A DNA stretch of 64,000 bases. It comes from Qingshengfaniella alkalisoli (lineage in GTDB: Bacteria; Pseudomonadota; Alphaproteobacteria; Rhodobacterales; Rhodobacteraceae). Below, piece by piece: positions 34,823 to 43,638 of this stretch. A model generated the notes under the pieces. That model was not told where the DNA came from. It did not search any database and worked only from the letters and a program-made list of their open reading frames with translations. The stretch is from NCBI RefSeq assembly GCF_007855645.1, contig NZ_CP042262.1, positions 248,001-312,000 on the forward strand, in the 5' to 3' direction. Every line of letters begins with the position of its first letter. Positions within the stretch are counted from its first letter, which is position 1. Made by a program: the position numbers and the translations under genes.

Positions 34823-35629
34823 ATGGCGCTAAGACAACAATATTCAGACTGGGTTACGACCAGTGCGAAGGCAGTTGAAGAACTGGGTACGCCGGGTTTT
34901 CCGCAAGCGCTTTCGACCGCAATACGCAGTGTGGTTCCTTATGAGTTCACGGTGATCTTCGCCTATCACAAAGACAATGAACCGATTGATCTTTATGATG
35001 ATTTTTCAGCTTCCAAGCGTAAGGTGATGGTTGATGACTACCAGGAAGGGCCATATCTTCTGGATCCCTTCTATCTGCATTCTCAAGCACCAACGACGAC
35101 CCGCTTGGTCCGGCTTCGGGATCTTGCTCCAGATCGCTTCTACCAGGCGGAATATTTTAGAAACTACTACGTTCAGACTGGGCTTGCCGAAGAAATAGGC
35201 TTTATCGTCGACATTGGTGATGAAGTCAGCGTTGTAATTTCAGCCATGCGTGAAACGCGGGTGTTTTCCGCCAAAGAATTTCGGGATCTGGAGGTGCTGA
35301 TGCCATTCGTTGCCGCGGCGACGCGACAACATTGGCGGGGGCTGATCGGGCAGTTTTCGGATTCAGGCGAGACCCCCGGCGAACGCCTTCCACAACTCAT
35401 CGAGCATGCGTTCCAGAGCGTCGGCCGAAACCTTCTCACCGCTCGGGAGGCCGAAATTGTCGAGTTTGTGCTGAAAGGCCATTCATCGGAAGCCACTGCC
35501 AGAGCCCTGGGCATCTCATCAGGAACCGTTCGGATACATCGCCGCAACATCTACGCGAAGTTGCATATCGGGTCACAGGGTGAGCTGTTCTCACGCTTCA
35601 TTTCTGCCCTGGCGGATGCGACCGCTTGA
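34823..35629 (+). CDS. LuxR-family transcriptional regulator
   Basis: A 268-residue regulator. The N-terminal 170 residues form a GAF/PAS-like sensory part (FPQALSTAIRSVVPYEFTVI, then LAEEIGFIVDIGDEVSVVIS). The C-terminal LuxR helix-turn-helix is LTAREAEIVEFVLKGHSSEA followed by ARALGISSGTVRIHRRNIYA (residues 207-247). The autoinducer-binding tryptophan/tyrosine pattern of LuxR/LasR is not evident, so I do not call it quorum sensing. AAAAGG precedes the ATG. It is divergent from the Pot-type operon and is the probable regulator of it. Confidence 0.85.
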   Translation: MALRQQYSDWVTTSAKAVEELGTPGFPQALSTAIRSVVPYEFTVIFAYHKDNEPIDLYDDFSASKRKVMVDDYQEGPYLLDPFYLHSQAPTTTRLVRLRDLAPDRFYQAEYFRNYYVQTGLAEEIGFIVDIGDEVSVVISAMRETRVFSAKEFRDLEVLMPFVAAATRQHWRGLIGQFSDSGETPGERLPQLIEHAFQSVGRNLLTAREAEIVEFVLKGHSSEATARALGISSGTVRIHRRNIYAKLHIGSQGELFSRFISALADATA

Positions 35630-35693
35630 CCGGGCAATGTCATATAGACCTGGCTTCCTTTCGGGTCGGTTGGTTTTGGTATACCGGGATCGG

Positions 35694-35984
35694 ATGGTCG
35701 TTGGCTGGTTCGGCAACAAACGTCACCGGGTTCCGCATCAGATCATTTTTGGCGCGGCGTGGCTCTACGCCCGTTTCAGCTTGAACCTGCGCGACGTTGA
35801 TGCCGTGCGAATCATTTCATTCCGTTGCACCCGGAACGAGTGGATCCGCTACCATGAGGCCAGTGATTTCGATACGAATCTCATCGCTGGAGAAGACACG
35901 AGCGGCGCAATCGACTTGGCCCAGGCGTGCCGCCGGATCGATCAGCCAAAAGGCGTGAGCGCGGATTTTCCGCCTTGGGCGTAA
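35694..35984 (+). pseudogene. IS6-family transposase N-terminal relic
   Basis: The open frame from the ATG at 35694 reads MVVGWFGNKRHRVPHQIIFG then AAWLYARFSLNLRDVD. This is the conserved beginning of IS6-family transposases (KRHRFP-x-x-II-xxAVWLY-x-RFxLSLRDVE). After about 36 codons the family match stops, and the remaining 60 codons to the stop at 35984 resemble nothing. The catalytic DDE part is missing. This is a second, independent IS6-type scrap in the window, located at the end of the polyamine island. Confidence 0.75.
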
Positions 35985-36075
35985 CGCGGCAATCGCTGAT
36001 CGGGTTGTGGATCACTGAACGCCTCCTGTGAAACCGGCGGAAGGAAGCGCTCACGCTGAGCACAGGGCGCAGGTT

Positions 36076-36918
36076 TTAGTCGTCGACGCAGGTTTGCTTC
36101 TGCGATCCCAGGCCCTCGATGCCCAGCTCGATCACGTCACCCTTCTTCAGGAAACGCTGCGGGTTCAGGCCCATGCCGACGCCCGGGGGCGTGCCCGTCG
36201 AGATGATGTCACCCGGCTGCAGGGACATGAAGCGGCTCAGATAGCTGACCAGATGCGCAACGCCATACACCATCGTGTTGGAATTGCCGTCCTGCATCTT
36301 CTCGCCATTCACGGTCAACCACATGGCAAGGTTCTGCGGATCGGCGATCTCGTCCCTGGTCACCAGCCACGGGCCGGTCGGGCCGAAGGTGTCCGCCGAT
36401 TTCCCCTTCGTCCACTGACCGTGATGCTCGATCTGGAAAGCGCGTTCGGACACGTCATTAATCGTGCAATAGCCCGCCACGTAATCCAGCGCGTCTTCCT
36501 CGGACACGTATTTCGCCGTCTTGCCGATCACGACGCCCAGCTCGACTTCCCAGTCGGTCTTCTCGGACCCGCGCGGGATACGCACATCGTCATCGGGGCC
36601 GCAGATGGCAGAGGTGGCCTTCATGAAGATGATCGGCTCGGCCGGAACTTCGGCGCCCGTTTCGGCGGCGTGGTCGGAATAGTTCAGCCCGATGCAGATG
36701 AACTTGCCCGTTCCGGACACGCAAGGACCGAGACGCGGAGTGCCGTCCACGATGGGCAGCGTGTCGATGTCCAGCCCGCTCAGCCGGCCGATCCCGTCCG
36801 GAGAAATCGTTTCCCCCGTGATATCGTCCACCACGCCGGACAGATCGCGGATATTCCCGTCATTGTCCAGAAAGCCGGGACGCTCCGCACCGGCATCCCC
36901 AAATCTCAGCAGTTTCAT
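36076..36918 (-). CDS. fumarylacetoacetate hydrolase (FAH) family protein
   Basis: A 280-residue FAH-superfamily hydrolase, very like the 2,4-diketo-3-deoxy-L-fuconate hydrolase group. Metal-binding acids are in DWEVELGVVIG (around residue 122). KSADTFGPTGPWLVTRDEI follows near 175, and the C-terminal substrate loop is QPGDIISTGTPPGVGMGL. FAH enzymes cleave C-C bonds of 1,3-diketo acids. The first bases upstream still encode the tail of an SDR, the usual partner in the L-fuconate route. The GntR regulator and dehydrogenase genes lie next to it. The substrate is inferred. Confidence 0.88.
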   Translation of the reverse strand: MKLLRFGDAGAERPGFLDNDGNIRDLSGVVDDITGETISPDGIGRLSGLDIDTLPIVDGTPRLGPCVSGTGKFICIGLNYSDHAAETGAEVPAEPIIFMKATSAICGPDDDVRIPRGSEKTDWEVELGVVIGKTAKYVSEEDALDYVAGYCTINDVSERAFQIEHHGQWTKGKSADTFGPTGPWLVTRDEIADPQNLAMWLTVNGEKMQDGNSNTMVYGVAHLVSYLSRFMSLQPGDIISTGTPPGVGMGLNPQRFLKKGDVIELGIEGLGSQKQTCVDD

Positions 36919-36929
36919 GTAGCTCTCCT

Positions 36930-36974
36930 CTAGATAGTCCAGCCGCCATCAATCGCGCAGGCCTGGCCCGGGTG
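36930..36974 (-). pseudogene. C-terminal stub of a lost SDR gene
   Basis: On the minus strand the codons read HHPGQACAIDGGWTI and then TAG at 36930-36932, 11 bases before the FAH start. GQ-x-x-x-x-DGGW is the signature end of classical SDRs such as 2-keto-3-deoxy-L-fuconate dehydrogenase. Upstream, this frame runs into the 3' end of the GntR gene and has no further SDR features. A deletion or rearrangement seems to have removed the body of the gene. Confidence 0.65.
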
Positions 36975-36979
36975 ATGGC

Positions 36980-37681
36980 TCAGTTTCTTGAAAATATGTC
37001 ACGGTATTCACTAGGCGAACGTGTGTTGGAACGAGACCGCACGGTTGCCGGGGCAGGAAGTTCTTTCATGTAGCTGTTGATGACCATGATATGATTGGTC
37101 AGTGCCTCTTTGGCTGCAGCGATGTCGCCTGAGGCCAACAAGTCACGGATCTGGTTGTGCTCGTCGAAAGATTGTTCGCGAAAATTGCCTTCGCCGCTTT
37201 GAAGCCGCACGCGCAACGCTTCGATCGCCGACGAGGTAAGCATGTTGGCCCTGATCAGGTATGAATTCCCGGAGCTTTTGAGAAAGGTCTGATGGAATTC
37301 CCTGTCAGCTTGTCCGTACTTCTCATAATGACCGGCATGAAGGGCCGCCCGCATTTGGAAGAGGGCGGAATCCAGGCCGGTGACGACCTCATGCGGGTCA
37401 CGGGCCATTGCCAGGTCGACTGCCGACGTCTCAAGGACAGCGCGGAACGAACTCATTTCAAAGACGTCCGCAGTGCTGGGGGCAAATACGTAAGTGCCGG
37501 CTTGCGGAACGATCGTGACAAGTCCCATGTCCCGCAGCTCCGCGAATGCCATGCGAACAGGTGCCTTGCTCATGCCCAATGCGTCGGCAATCGGAACTTC
37601 GGAAAGGCGCTCACCCAAATCAAGCGCACCAGACAGGATGGCGTGGTGGATTCTTTCAAAGGCGACTGAGCTAAGTGACAT
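36980..37681 (-). CDS. GntR-family (FCD) transcriptional regulator
   Basis: A 233-residue repressor. The winged helix shows ILSGALDLGERLSEVPIADA, then MSKAPVRMAFAELRDMGLVT. The FCD ligand-binding domain starts at SSFRAVLETSAVDLA and has the metal-site histidines in ADREFHQTFL and a later EHNQI and NHIMV. It is divergent from the 2-hydroxyacid dehydrogenase/TRAP cluster. The perfect palindrome CTAGAATTCTAG lies in the shared promoter. The 3' end runs against an SDR gene stub, which may mean the last residues (RSRSNTRSPSEYRDIFSRN) are new sequence. Confidence 0.88.
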   Translation of the reverse strand: MSLSSVAFERIHHAILSGALDLGERLSEVPIADALGMSKAPVRMAFAELRDMGLVTIVPQAGTYVFAPSTADVFEMSSFRAVLETSAVDLAMARDPHEVVTGLDSALFQMRAALHAGHYEKYGQADREFHQTFLKSSGNSYLIRANMLTSSAIEALRVRLQSGEGNFREQSFDEHNQIRDLLASGDIAAAKEALTNHIMVINSYMKELPAPATVRSRSNTRSPSEYRDIFSRN

Positions 37682-37807
37682 GGTTGTCCTCCCGACTGCC
37701 CTGTGTCCAGTGACGTCTGTTCATGTTCTTGCGCAACCCGTGTCGACTACGAAATCCAACAAACTTCTGAAACGAAGCATTACATGGGTTGACAGAAATT
37801 GTGAAGT

Positions 37808-37819
37808 CTAGAATTCTAG
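37808..37819. promoter_or_regulatory. palindromic operator candidate CTAGAATTCTAG
   Basis: A perfect 12-base palindrome 30 bases upstream of the dehydrogenase start, within the divergent promoter shared with the GntR gene. A tract TTGACA at 37788-37793 could be a -35 box, which places the palindrome near the -10 region, as for a repressor. The regulator assignment is by position only. Confidence 0.5.
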
Positions 37820-37848
37820 TTCTTGCAGTTTGAACAATCGGAGATCCC

Positions 37849-38886
37849 ATGGCGAGTTTTCATATCCTGACCCCCGATGCCCAGTATGCGGATGATGCCA
37901 CGGTCGAAAGGGCGGTCGCGGGATCACAGGCAAAGTGGAGCATCTTCAGGGAACGTGACGCGGCCAAGATATCCAAGGACGTTTGGAAGAACTGCGATGC
38001 GCTTGTTGTCTGGCATGAAATGCCGCTGGATGCTCAGACGATTGCCCGCCTTGATCGCTGCAAAATCATTGTTCGGGCCGGCGTTGGCTTCGATCATATC
38101 GATCTGGAGGCTGCCGCCGACCGAGGCATCCCCGTGTGCAACACACCAGATTACGGCACCAGCGAGGTCGCGGATCACGCCATCGCCATGATGCTGAATT
38201 TCAAGCGCGGCCTGACCAGCTATCACGGGCACCTGCAACGTGCGCCAGGGGATGGGTTCAATTTCAGGTTGGCGCCTTTGACGGGGCGCCTGCGCGGCAA
38301 AACACTTGGTATCGTCGGTTTAGGGCGGATCGGCGCGGCGACGGCTTTGCGGGCCAAAGCATTCGGAATGAACGTGATTTGTTTCGATCCCCATGTCTCG
38401 CGGGGGGCGGAGATTGCGGTCGGTGTTGGACGGGTTGAAAGTCTGGATGAACTTCTGGCCGCGAGTGATGTGGTCAGTTTGCATTGCCCGCTGACCAGCG
38501 AAACCAGGAACATGATCAATGATGCCGCGCTGAAAATGATGCGCCCAGATGCCTTGCTGATCAACACAGCCCGCGGTGCGATCGTGGATGTCCCCGCTCT
38601 TCTCTCGGCACTGCGACGCCGCGAAATTGCCGGGGCGGCGCTGGACGTCTTGCCTTCGGAGCCGCCGGAGCCGACAGACGCAATCGCGGTCGAATATGGC
38701 GATCCGGAAAGTTCACTCGCAGGAGAACGGCTTTTACTGTCACCGCATGCGGCCTGGTCCAGTCCGGAAAGTGTGGAAGACGCGCGGCGCTTAGCCGTTG
38801 AAACCGCGCTGATTTACCTGCGCGAGGGCCGCCTGCGCAATCTGGTCAATAATCCGACGGAAAGATCGGAAATCGAGGCGGCATGA
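37849..38886 (+). CDS. D-isomer-specific 2-hydroxyacid dehydrogenase
   Basis: A 345-residue NAD-dependent dehydrogenase of the D-2-hydroxyacid/CtBP group. The cofactor motif is LGIVGLGRIGAATALRAKAF (around residue 152). Catalytic residues are the arginine in LLINTARGAIVD, a glutamate/aspartate region in AGAALDVLPSEPPEP, and the histidine in LLSPHAAWSSPES. It is the first gene of the unit leading to the TRAP transporter, about 100 bases before it. It probably converts an imported 2-hydroxy or 2-keto acid. Related eukaryotic CtBPs act as co-repressors, but enzyme function is expected here. Confidence 0.88.
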   Translation: MASFHILTPDAQYADDATVERAVAGSQAKWSIFRERDAAKISKDVWKNCDALVVWHEMPLDAQTIARLDRCKIIVRAGVGFDHIDLEAAADRGIPVCNTPDYGTSEVADHAIAMMLNFKRGLTSYHGHLQRAPGDGFNFRLAPLTGRLRGKTLGIVGLGRIGAATALRAKAFGMNVICFDPHVSRGAEIAVGVGRVESLDELLAASDVVSLHCPLTSETRNMINDAALKMMRPDALLINTARGAIVDVPALLSALRRREIAGAALDVLPSEPPEPTDAIAVEYGDPESSLAGERLLLSPHAAWSSPESVEDARRLAVETALIYLREGRLRNLVNNPTERSEIEAA

Positions 38887-38988
38887 ACGGTCATCTGGGC
38901 GCCGAGCAGATGGAGGAGTGGTGACCCCTGGCTCCGACGACGCGAAGTCCCACACATCAGCCATTTGAGTATCCAAGGGAGGAATAAC

Positions 38989-40014
38989 ATGGCACAGAAA
39001 CTTACGACCGCTCTCAAAGCGGCCAGCATCGCCACGCTGCTTTCATCGGCGGCAGCGTATGGACAAGACTTTTCCTTTACATTCCAGTCCGTCGATCCGG
39101 CGGGGAATCCGAACTTTGCCATTCAACAGGAATGGACCGAACTTGTGAATGTGATGAGCGGCGGACGCATCGCGATCGAGCTTCTGCCTGTGGGAGCGGT
39201 TGTTGAGTACAATGAAACGCAAGATGCCGTAGGTGCGGGTATCCTTGACGGTCATATTACCGATGTCAGCTATTTTGCTGGCAAGGATCCGGCATTCGGC
39301 CTTATCGCGAACCCGATCGGCGCATGGTCCGACCCCAGCGAAATGTTTCGCTTCATGCGCTACGGTGGCGGTTATGAGTTGATGAACGAACTGGAAGAAC
39401 CCTATAATCTCCATTTTGTCGGCGCGACAACGACCGGTCTGGAAGGGTTCGTTTCGAAAAAACCTCTCGAGGGTGTCGATGACCTGAAAGGCTTGAAGGT
39501 TCGGGCGCCTGAAGGATTGGTTCAGGAAGTTTTCGCGGCCGCAGGCGCCGCACCCGTGAACCTGCCCTACGCCGAAGTGTTCACGGCACTTGATAAGGGT
39601 GTGATCGACGCGGCCGACTCGACGGTTTTCTCGACCAATCAGGATCAGGGGCTACACGATGTCGCGCCGCACCCGGTGTTTCCCGGCTTTCACTCGATGC
39701 CACTTGTCGAGGTGTCGATGAACCTAGACAAATGGAATGCCCTGCCAGAGGATCTGCAGGCCATCATGACCGTCTCGGTGCGGGATTTTGCGGAAGACGA
39801 GGTTGCGCAGCTTGCAGCCAAGGACATGGAAGCGGCTGCAGCTGCCAAGGCCAATCCGGAAATCACTGTTCACGATTGGCCGGCAGAAGAACGGGCACGT
39901 TTCAGGACCATTGCGATGGAGCAATGGGAAGCTGTCGCCCAGCGTTCCGACAACGCGCAAAAGGTCTACGATACATTGACGACCTATCTGAGCCAGCAAG
40001 GTTTGCTGAACTAG
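38989..40014 (+). CDS. TRAP transporter substrate-binding protein, DctP type
   Basis: A 341-residue periplasmic binding protein. The signal peptide MAQKLTTALKAASIATLLSS is cleaved near AAAYGQ. Family features are NVMSGGRIAIELLPVGAVV (around residue 50), VRAPEGLVQEVFAAAGAAPV with the carboxylate-binding arginine near residue 170, and YAEVFTALDKGVIDA. This resembles the DctP group for mono- and keto-acids (TakP-like). The ATG at 38989 follows GGGAGGAAT. A strong hairpin separates it from the membrane subunits. Confidence 0.92.
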   Translation: MAQKLTTALKAASIATLLSSAAAYGQDFSFTFQSVDPAGNPNFAIQQEWTELVNVMSGGRIAIELLPVGAVVEYNETQDAVGAGILDGHITDVSYFAGKDPAFGLIANPIGAWSDPSEMFRFMRYGGGYELMNELEEPYNLHFVGATTTGLEGFVSKKPLEGVDDLKGLKVRAPEGLVQEVFAAAGAAPVNLPYAEVFTALDKGVIDAADSTVFSTNQDQGLHDVAPHPVFPGFHSMPLVEVSMNLDKWNALPEDLQAIMTVSVRDFAEDEVAQLAAKDMEAAAAAKANPEITVHDWPAEERARFRTIAMEQWEAVAQRSDNAQKVYDTLTTYLSQQGLLN

Positions 40015-40021
40015 CGTGAGC

Positions 40022-40053
40022 GCAGCGGGCAACAATCCGACGTTGCCCGCTGC
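40022..40053 (+). terminator. intercistronic hairpin after dctP-type gene
   Basis: GCAGCGGGCAAC (40022-40033) pairs perfectly with GTTGCCCGCTGC (40042-40053) around an 8-base loop, right after the binding-protein stop. It lacks a T-run. It would raise the level of binding-protein mRNA over that of the membrane subunits. Confidence 0.65.
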
Positions 40054-40086
40054 TAGATACGCAACCTACATCCCCAGCGTGAGATC

Positions 40087-40680
40087 ATGAGCAAAGAACT
40101 GCCCGACGGCTCAGTGCCGCAGCCCCCTGACGTACTCGATACGGCCAGAAGAACCCTTCCGGAAGCCGGTCTGCTCGGACGATGGATCGGCCGCATGGCG
40201 AATGTATTCGCCATCGGCATCGTACTGGCGATGTGTGTGCTCGTTTTGGAGGTTGTCATGCGGTACTGCTTCAATGCGCCAACGGCATGGGCGCATGAGA
40301 CATCTACGTTCCTCAGTTCGATTACTTTCATTTTTGGCGGTCTGTTCTGCGTGGCGCGTAACAGTCATATCCGTGTCGTGCTGGTCTACGATCTGATCCA
40401 CGGGCGGAACAAAAGGCTGTTGAACGCCGTGATCTCTCTGATCTGTTTCATCTCCAGCGCCTTTTTTGTCTGGGCCGCGACGATAATGGTCAAGAAGTCC
40501 CTGTTTCGTCCGAACGGCGATTTGTATCTTGAAACAAGTGGTAGTGCCTGGAACCCGCCAACACCCGGATTGACCAAGGTTTTCCTCTTTTGCGTCTTGG
40601 TGGTCATGTCCGTTCAGTTCCTGATCCTGGCGATCAACTACCTGCGGCGGCCCGCCTCCCACGCATCAGGAGCCCGCTGA
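40087..40680 (+). CDS. TRAP transporter small membrane subunit, DctQ type
   Basis: A 197-residue protein with four membrane segments, visible as FAIGIVLAMCVLVLEVVMRY, then FLSSITFIFGGLFCVARNSH, LICFISSAFFVWAATIMV and VFLFCVLVVMSVQFLILAI. The order EVVMRY-F-ph-W-HE and the RNSHIRV segment are DctQ hallmarks. It joins the DctM subunit to the DctP-type binding protein. The stop overlaps the DctM start (A of TGA is A of ATG). Confidence 0.88.
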   Translation: MSKELPDGSVPQPPDVLDTARRTLPEAGLLGRWIGRMANVFAIGIVLAMCVLVLEVVMRYCFNAPTAWAHETSTFLSSITFIFGGLFCVARNSHIRVVLVYDLIHGRNKRLLNAVISLICFISSAFFVWAATIMVKKSLFRPNGDLYLETSGSAWNPPTPGLTKVFLFCVLVVMSVQFLILAINYLRRPASHASGAR

Positions 40681-42005
40681 TGGAATTCCTTGACGCGGTT
40701 CTGAACCTCAAATCCCTCGGGATTGGCTGGGGTACGGTTGTCATGTTCGTCGTGCTGGTCTGCCTGCTGCTGACAGGTATGCCATTGGCGCTCGTGACAT
40801 TGTTGGTCGCCCTTATATTCGCCATCGGCTGGTTCGGACCAATGTCCGTCCCGTTGATCACCAGCCGTGTCTATTCCTTCGTATCGTCATTTGTTTTTGT
40901 CTCCGTGCCGATGTTCGTGCTGATGGCTGCGATCCTGGATCGGTCAGGTATTGCGCGGGACTTGTTCGATGCGATGCGCTTGATTGCCGGCCGCATCCGC
41001 GGAGGGGTTGCGGTTCAAACAATTTTCGTCGCGGTTATCCTGGCCGCAATGAGCGGCATCATCGGGGGCGAGATCGTACTGCTTGGCCTTGTGGCGCTAC
41101 CGCAGATGTTGCGGCAGGGTTATGATCGCAGGTTGGCGATCGGCGTGGTGTGTGCGGGCGGATCGTTGGGGACGATGGTACCACCGTCGATCGTCCTGAT
41201 CATCTACGGGTTGACGGCGAATGTTTCGGTTGGCGATCTGTTCACGGCGGCCTTTGTGCCGGGGCTTATGTTGGCGGGTTTCTACGTCGTCTACGTCCTT
41301 TTCCGGTCGTATCTCGATCCGAATGCCGCACCCGCTCCGTCGCCGGAGCGGATGCCCGCAGGGGAACAGGTACGGCTGTTAAAAGGGCTGGTACTGCCAA
41401 TCCTTGTCGTCATTTTCGTTCTGGGCTCCATATACGGCGGCATTGCATCCGTGACCGAGGCATCCGCCGTTGGGGTTGCCGGCGTTATACTGTCCACGAT
41501 CCTGAGGCGAGAGTTTTCGTTCAAAATGCTCCTGGAGGCGGCCCGGCACACGCTTGCCACGGTCGGCATGATCGTCTGGATCGGCATTGGCGCCAGCGCG
41601 TTGGTGGGCGTCTACAACCTGATGGGCGGGATTGATTTCATATCGTCGCTGATCGCGGGGGTGTCAGAAAACCCCACGGTCATCATCCTGACCATGATGT
41701 TGATCTTGTTCATCCTGGGCATGTTTCTCGACTGGGTGGGGATCGCCTTGCTGACCATGCCGATCTTCGTTCCGATCATCCGGGACTTGGGCATGGATCC
41801 GGTCTGGTTCGGTGTTCTGTTTGCGATGAACATGCAAGTGTCGTTTCTGACACCTCCCTTCGGTCCCGCCGCGTTCTATCTGAAAAGCGTAACCCCTCCG
41901 GATATTTCTCTGGGCGAGATATTCCGGTCACTGGTTCCCTTTATCTGCCTTCAGGTTCTGGCGGTCGGGCTCCTGGTGGCATTCCCGGGATTGGCTTTGC
42001 ACTAA
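40680..42005 (+). CDS. TRAP transporter large membrane subunit, DctM type
   Basis: A 441-residue sodium-coupled secondary transporter subunit with about 12 membrane segments. Family hallmarks include VPMFVLMAAILDRSGIARDL, AAMSGIIGGEIVLLGLVALP, CAGGSLGTMVPPSIVLIIYG (around residue 160), and LFILGMFLDWVGIALLTMP with VSFLTPPFGPAAFYLKSV late in the chain. I start at the ATG overlapping the DctQ stop; a longer frame only repeats that gene. It imports an organic acid together with the preceding subunits. Confidence 0.92.
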   Translation: MEFLDAVLNLKSLGIGWGTVVMFVVLVCLLLTGMPLALVTLLVALIFAIGWFGPMSVPLITSRVYSFVSSFVFVSVPMFVLMAAILDRSGIARDLFDAMRLIAGRIRGGVAVQTIFVAVILAAMSGIIGGEIVLLGLVALPQMLRQGYDRRLAIGVVCAGGSLGTMVPPSIVLIIYGLTANVSVGDLFTAAFVPGLMLAGFYVVYVLFRSYLDPNAAPAPSPERMPAGEQVRLLKGLVLPILVVIFVLGSIYGGIASVTEASAVGVAGVILSTILRREFSFKMLLEAARHTLATVGMIVWIGIGASALVGVYNLMGGIDFISSLIAGVSENPTVIILTMMLILFILGMFLDWVGIALLTMPIFVPIIRDLGMDPVWFGVLFAMNMQVSFLTPPFGPAAFYLKSVTPPDISLGEIFRSLVPFICLQVLAVGLLVAFPGLALH

Positions 42006-42033
42006 TCATCACGACCGCCAAAGGGACATTGGA

Positions 42034-43638
42034 ATGCGAGAACTGGACGGCACTTATGACTATGTGATTGTCGGGGGAGGAACGGCAGGCTGTGTGTTGG
42101 CCAATCGCCTGTCCGCAGATCCCGGCATTCGCGTGCTGTTGCTGGAGGCCGGGCCGAAAGACCATCATCCGTGGATACATGTTCCGGTCGGCTATCTTTA
42201 CTGCATGGGAAACCCGAGCACCGACTGGATGATGCGGACCGAAGCGGAGCCCGGTCTGAACGGTCGATCACTCGCCTATCCAAGGGGTAGAGTGCTGGGT
42301 GGGTGTTCATCGATCAACGGTATGATCTACATGCGCGGCCAAGCCGCAGACTACGACCATTGGCAACAGCTCGGGAATATCGGCTGGGGCTGGGACGATG
42401 TGCTGCCCTACTTTCTCAAGTCAGAAGATCACCACGCCGGGGCGACAGAACTGCACGCAGCGGGCGGGGAGTGGAAGGTTCAGAAGCAACGTCTGCGCTG
42501 GCCCATTCTCGAAGATGTCCGGCGCGCCGCGGAAGAAATGGGCGTACCAAAGACGGATGACTTCAACCGTGGTACAAATTTCGGTTCAGGGTTCTTCGAA
42601 GTGAACCAGCGAAACGGGGTGCGTTGGAATACGGCCAAGGCGTTTCTTCGCCCTGCGCGGGCCCGGTCGAACTTGCGGATCGTGACCGGCGCTCTTGTTG
42701 AGAGGGTGTTGATTGAAGAGGGGAGGGCAGCGGGTGTTCTTTTCAGGAATGGAACACGATCGGTGACCGCGAGGGCGACGCGCGAAGTTGTTCTATCGGC
42801 AGGCGCCATCCACTCGCCTGCCTTGCTGGAGCGATCCGGGATCGGCGATGCGAAGCGATTAAAGGCGCTCGGTGTAGATGTCATCGCCCATCGGCCTGAG
42901 GTCGGGGAGAATCTGCAAGACCATCTACAGTTGCGGATGATTTTCCGGATTTCCCATGGCCGGACGCTCAATCAACTTTCGCACAGCTGGACCGCAAAAT
43001 CGGCCATGGCACTGCAGTACCTGATAAGGCGCAGCGGTCCGCTGGCCATGGCACCCAGTCAACTGGGTATATTTACAAAAAGCAGCGATCGGGTCGAGAC
43101 ACCCGATCTGGAATATCATGTGCAGCCCCTGTCTACTGACAAGTTGGGCGATCCTTTGCACCGTTTCCCAGCGGTCACTGTTTCGGTTTGCAACCTGCGA
43201 CCTGAAAGCAGGGGATCAAGCCATCTGACAAGCCTGGTGGACGGGGCATCGCCTGAAATCAGGCCCAATTATCTGTCAGCGGAAGCGGATCGACAGGTGG
43301 CTGTGGACGCGATCCGACAAGCCCGCCACCTGATGACCATGCCGGCGCTCAGTCATTACGCACCCCAGGAAATGCTGCCGGGGGTGGACGTAACCTCAGA
43401 CGCAGATCTACATCACGCCGCTGGCGATATCGGCACCACAATCTTTCATCCTGTCGGCACCTGTCGGATGGGCGCGGATGATGCAGCCATCGTTGATCCG
43501 GACCTGAAGGTGAAAGGCCTGGATGGACTACGCGTGGTCGATGCGTCGATCATGCCGCGCATTGTGTCGGGTAATACTGCATCGCCAGTGATCATGATAG
43601 CCGAGCGAGCGGCTGCGCTGATAACCCGGCTCTCCTGA
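42034..43638 (+). CDS. GMC-family FAD oxidoreductase (choline dehydrogenase-like)
   Basis: A 534-residue flavoprotein. The ADP-binding motif is YVIVGGGTAGCVLANRLSAD (residues 10-29) with LLLEAGP next. GMC signature 1 is RGRVLGGCSSINGMIYMRG and signature 2 is GAIHSPALLERSGIG. The active-site histidine is in TTIFHPVGTCRMG and the terminal asparagine in SGNTASPVIMIAERAA. It closes the TRAP cluster, 28 bases after DctM. GMC enzymes oxidise alcohols such as choline, glycols or sugars, so it may act on an alcohol precursor of the acid carried by the transporter. Confidence 0.9.
   Translation: MRELDGTYDYVIVGGGTAGCVLANRLSADPGIRVLLLEAGPKDHHPWIHVPVGYLYCMGNPSTDWMMRTEAEPGLNGRSLAYPRGRVLGGCSSINGMIYMRGQAADYDHWQQLGNIGWGWDDVLPYFLKSEDHHAGATELHAAGGEWKVQKQRLRWPILEDVRRAAEEMGVPKTDDFNRGTNFGSGFFEVNQRNGVRWNTAKAFLRPARARSNLRIVTGALVERVLIEEGRAAGVLFRNGTRSVTARATREVVLSAGAIHSPALLERSGIGDAKRLKALGVDVIAHRPEVGENLQDHLQLRMIFRISHGRTLNQLSHSWTAKSAMALQYLIRRSGPLAMAPSQLGIFTKSSDRVETPDLEYHVQPLSTDKLGDPLHRFPAVTVSVCNLRPESRGSSHLTSLVDGASPEIRPNYLSAEADRQVAVDAIRQARHLMTMPALSHYAPQEMLPGVDVTSDADLHHAAGDIGTTIFHPVGTCRMGADDAAIVDPDLKVKGLDGLRVVDASIMPRIVSGNTASPVIMIAERAAALITRLS

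Noticed and set aside
34823-35629. Quorum-sensing LuxR receptor
   Set aside because: The helix-turn-helix is clear, but the conserved tryptophan/tyrosine/aspartate set of acyl-homoserine-lactone receptors is not evident and no synthase gene is near.
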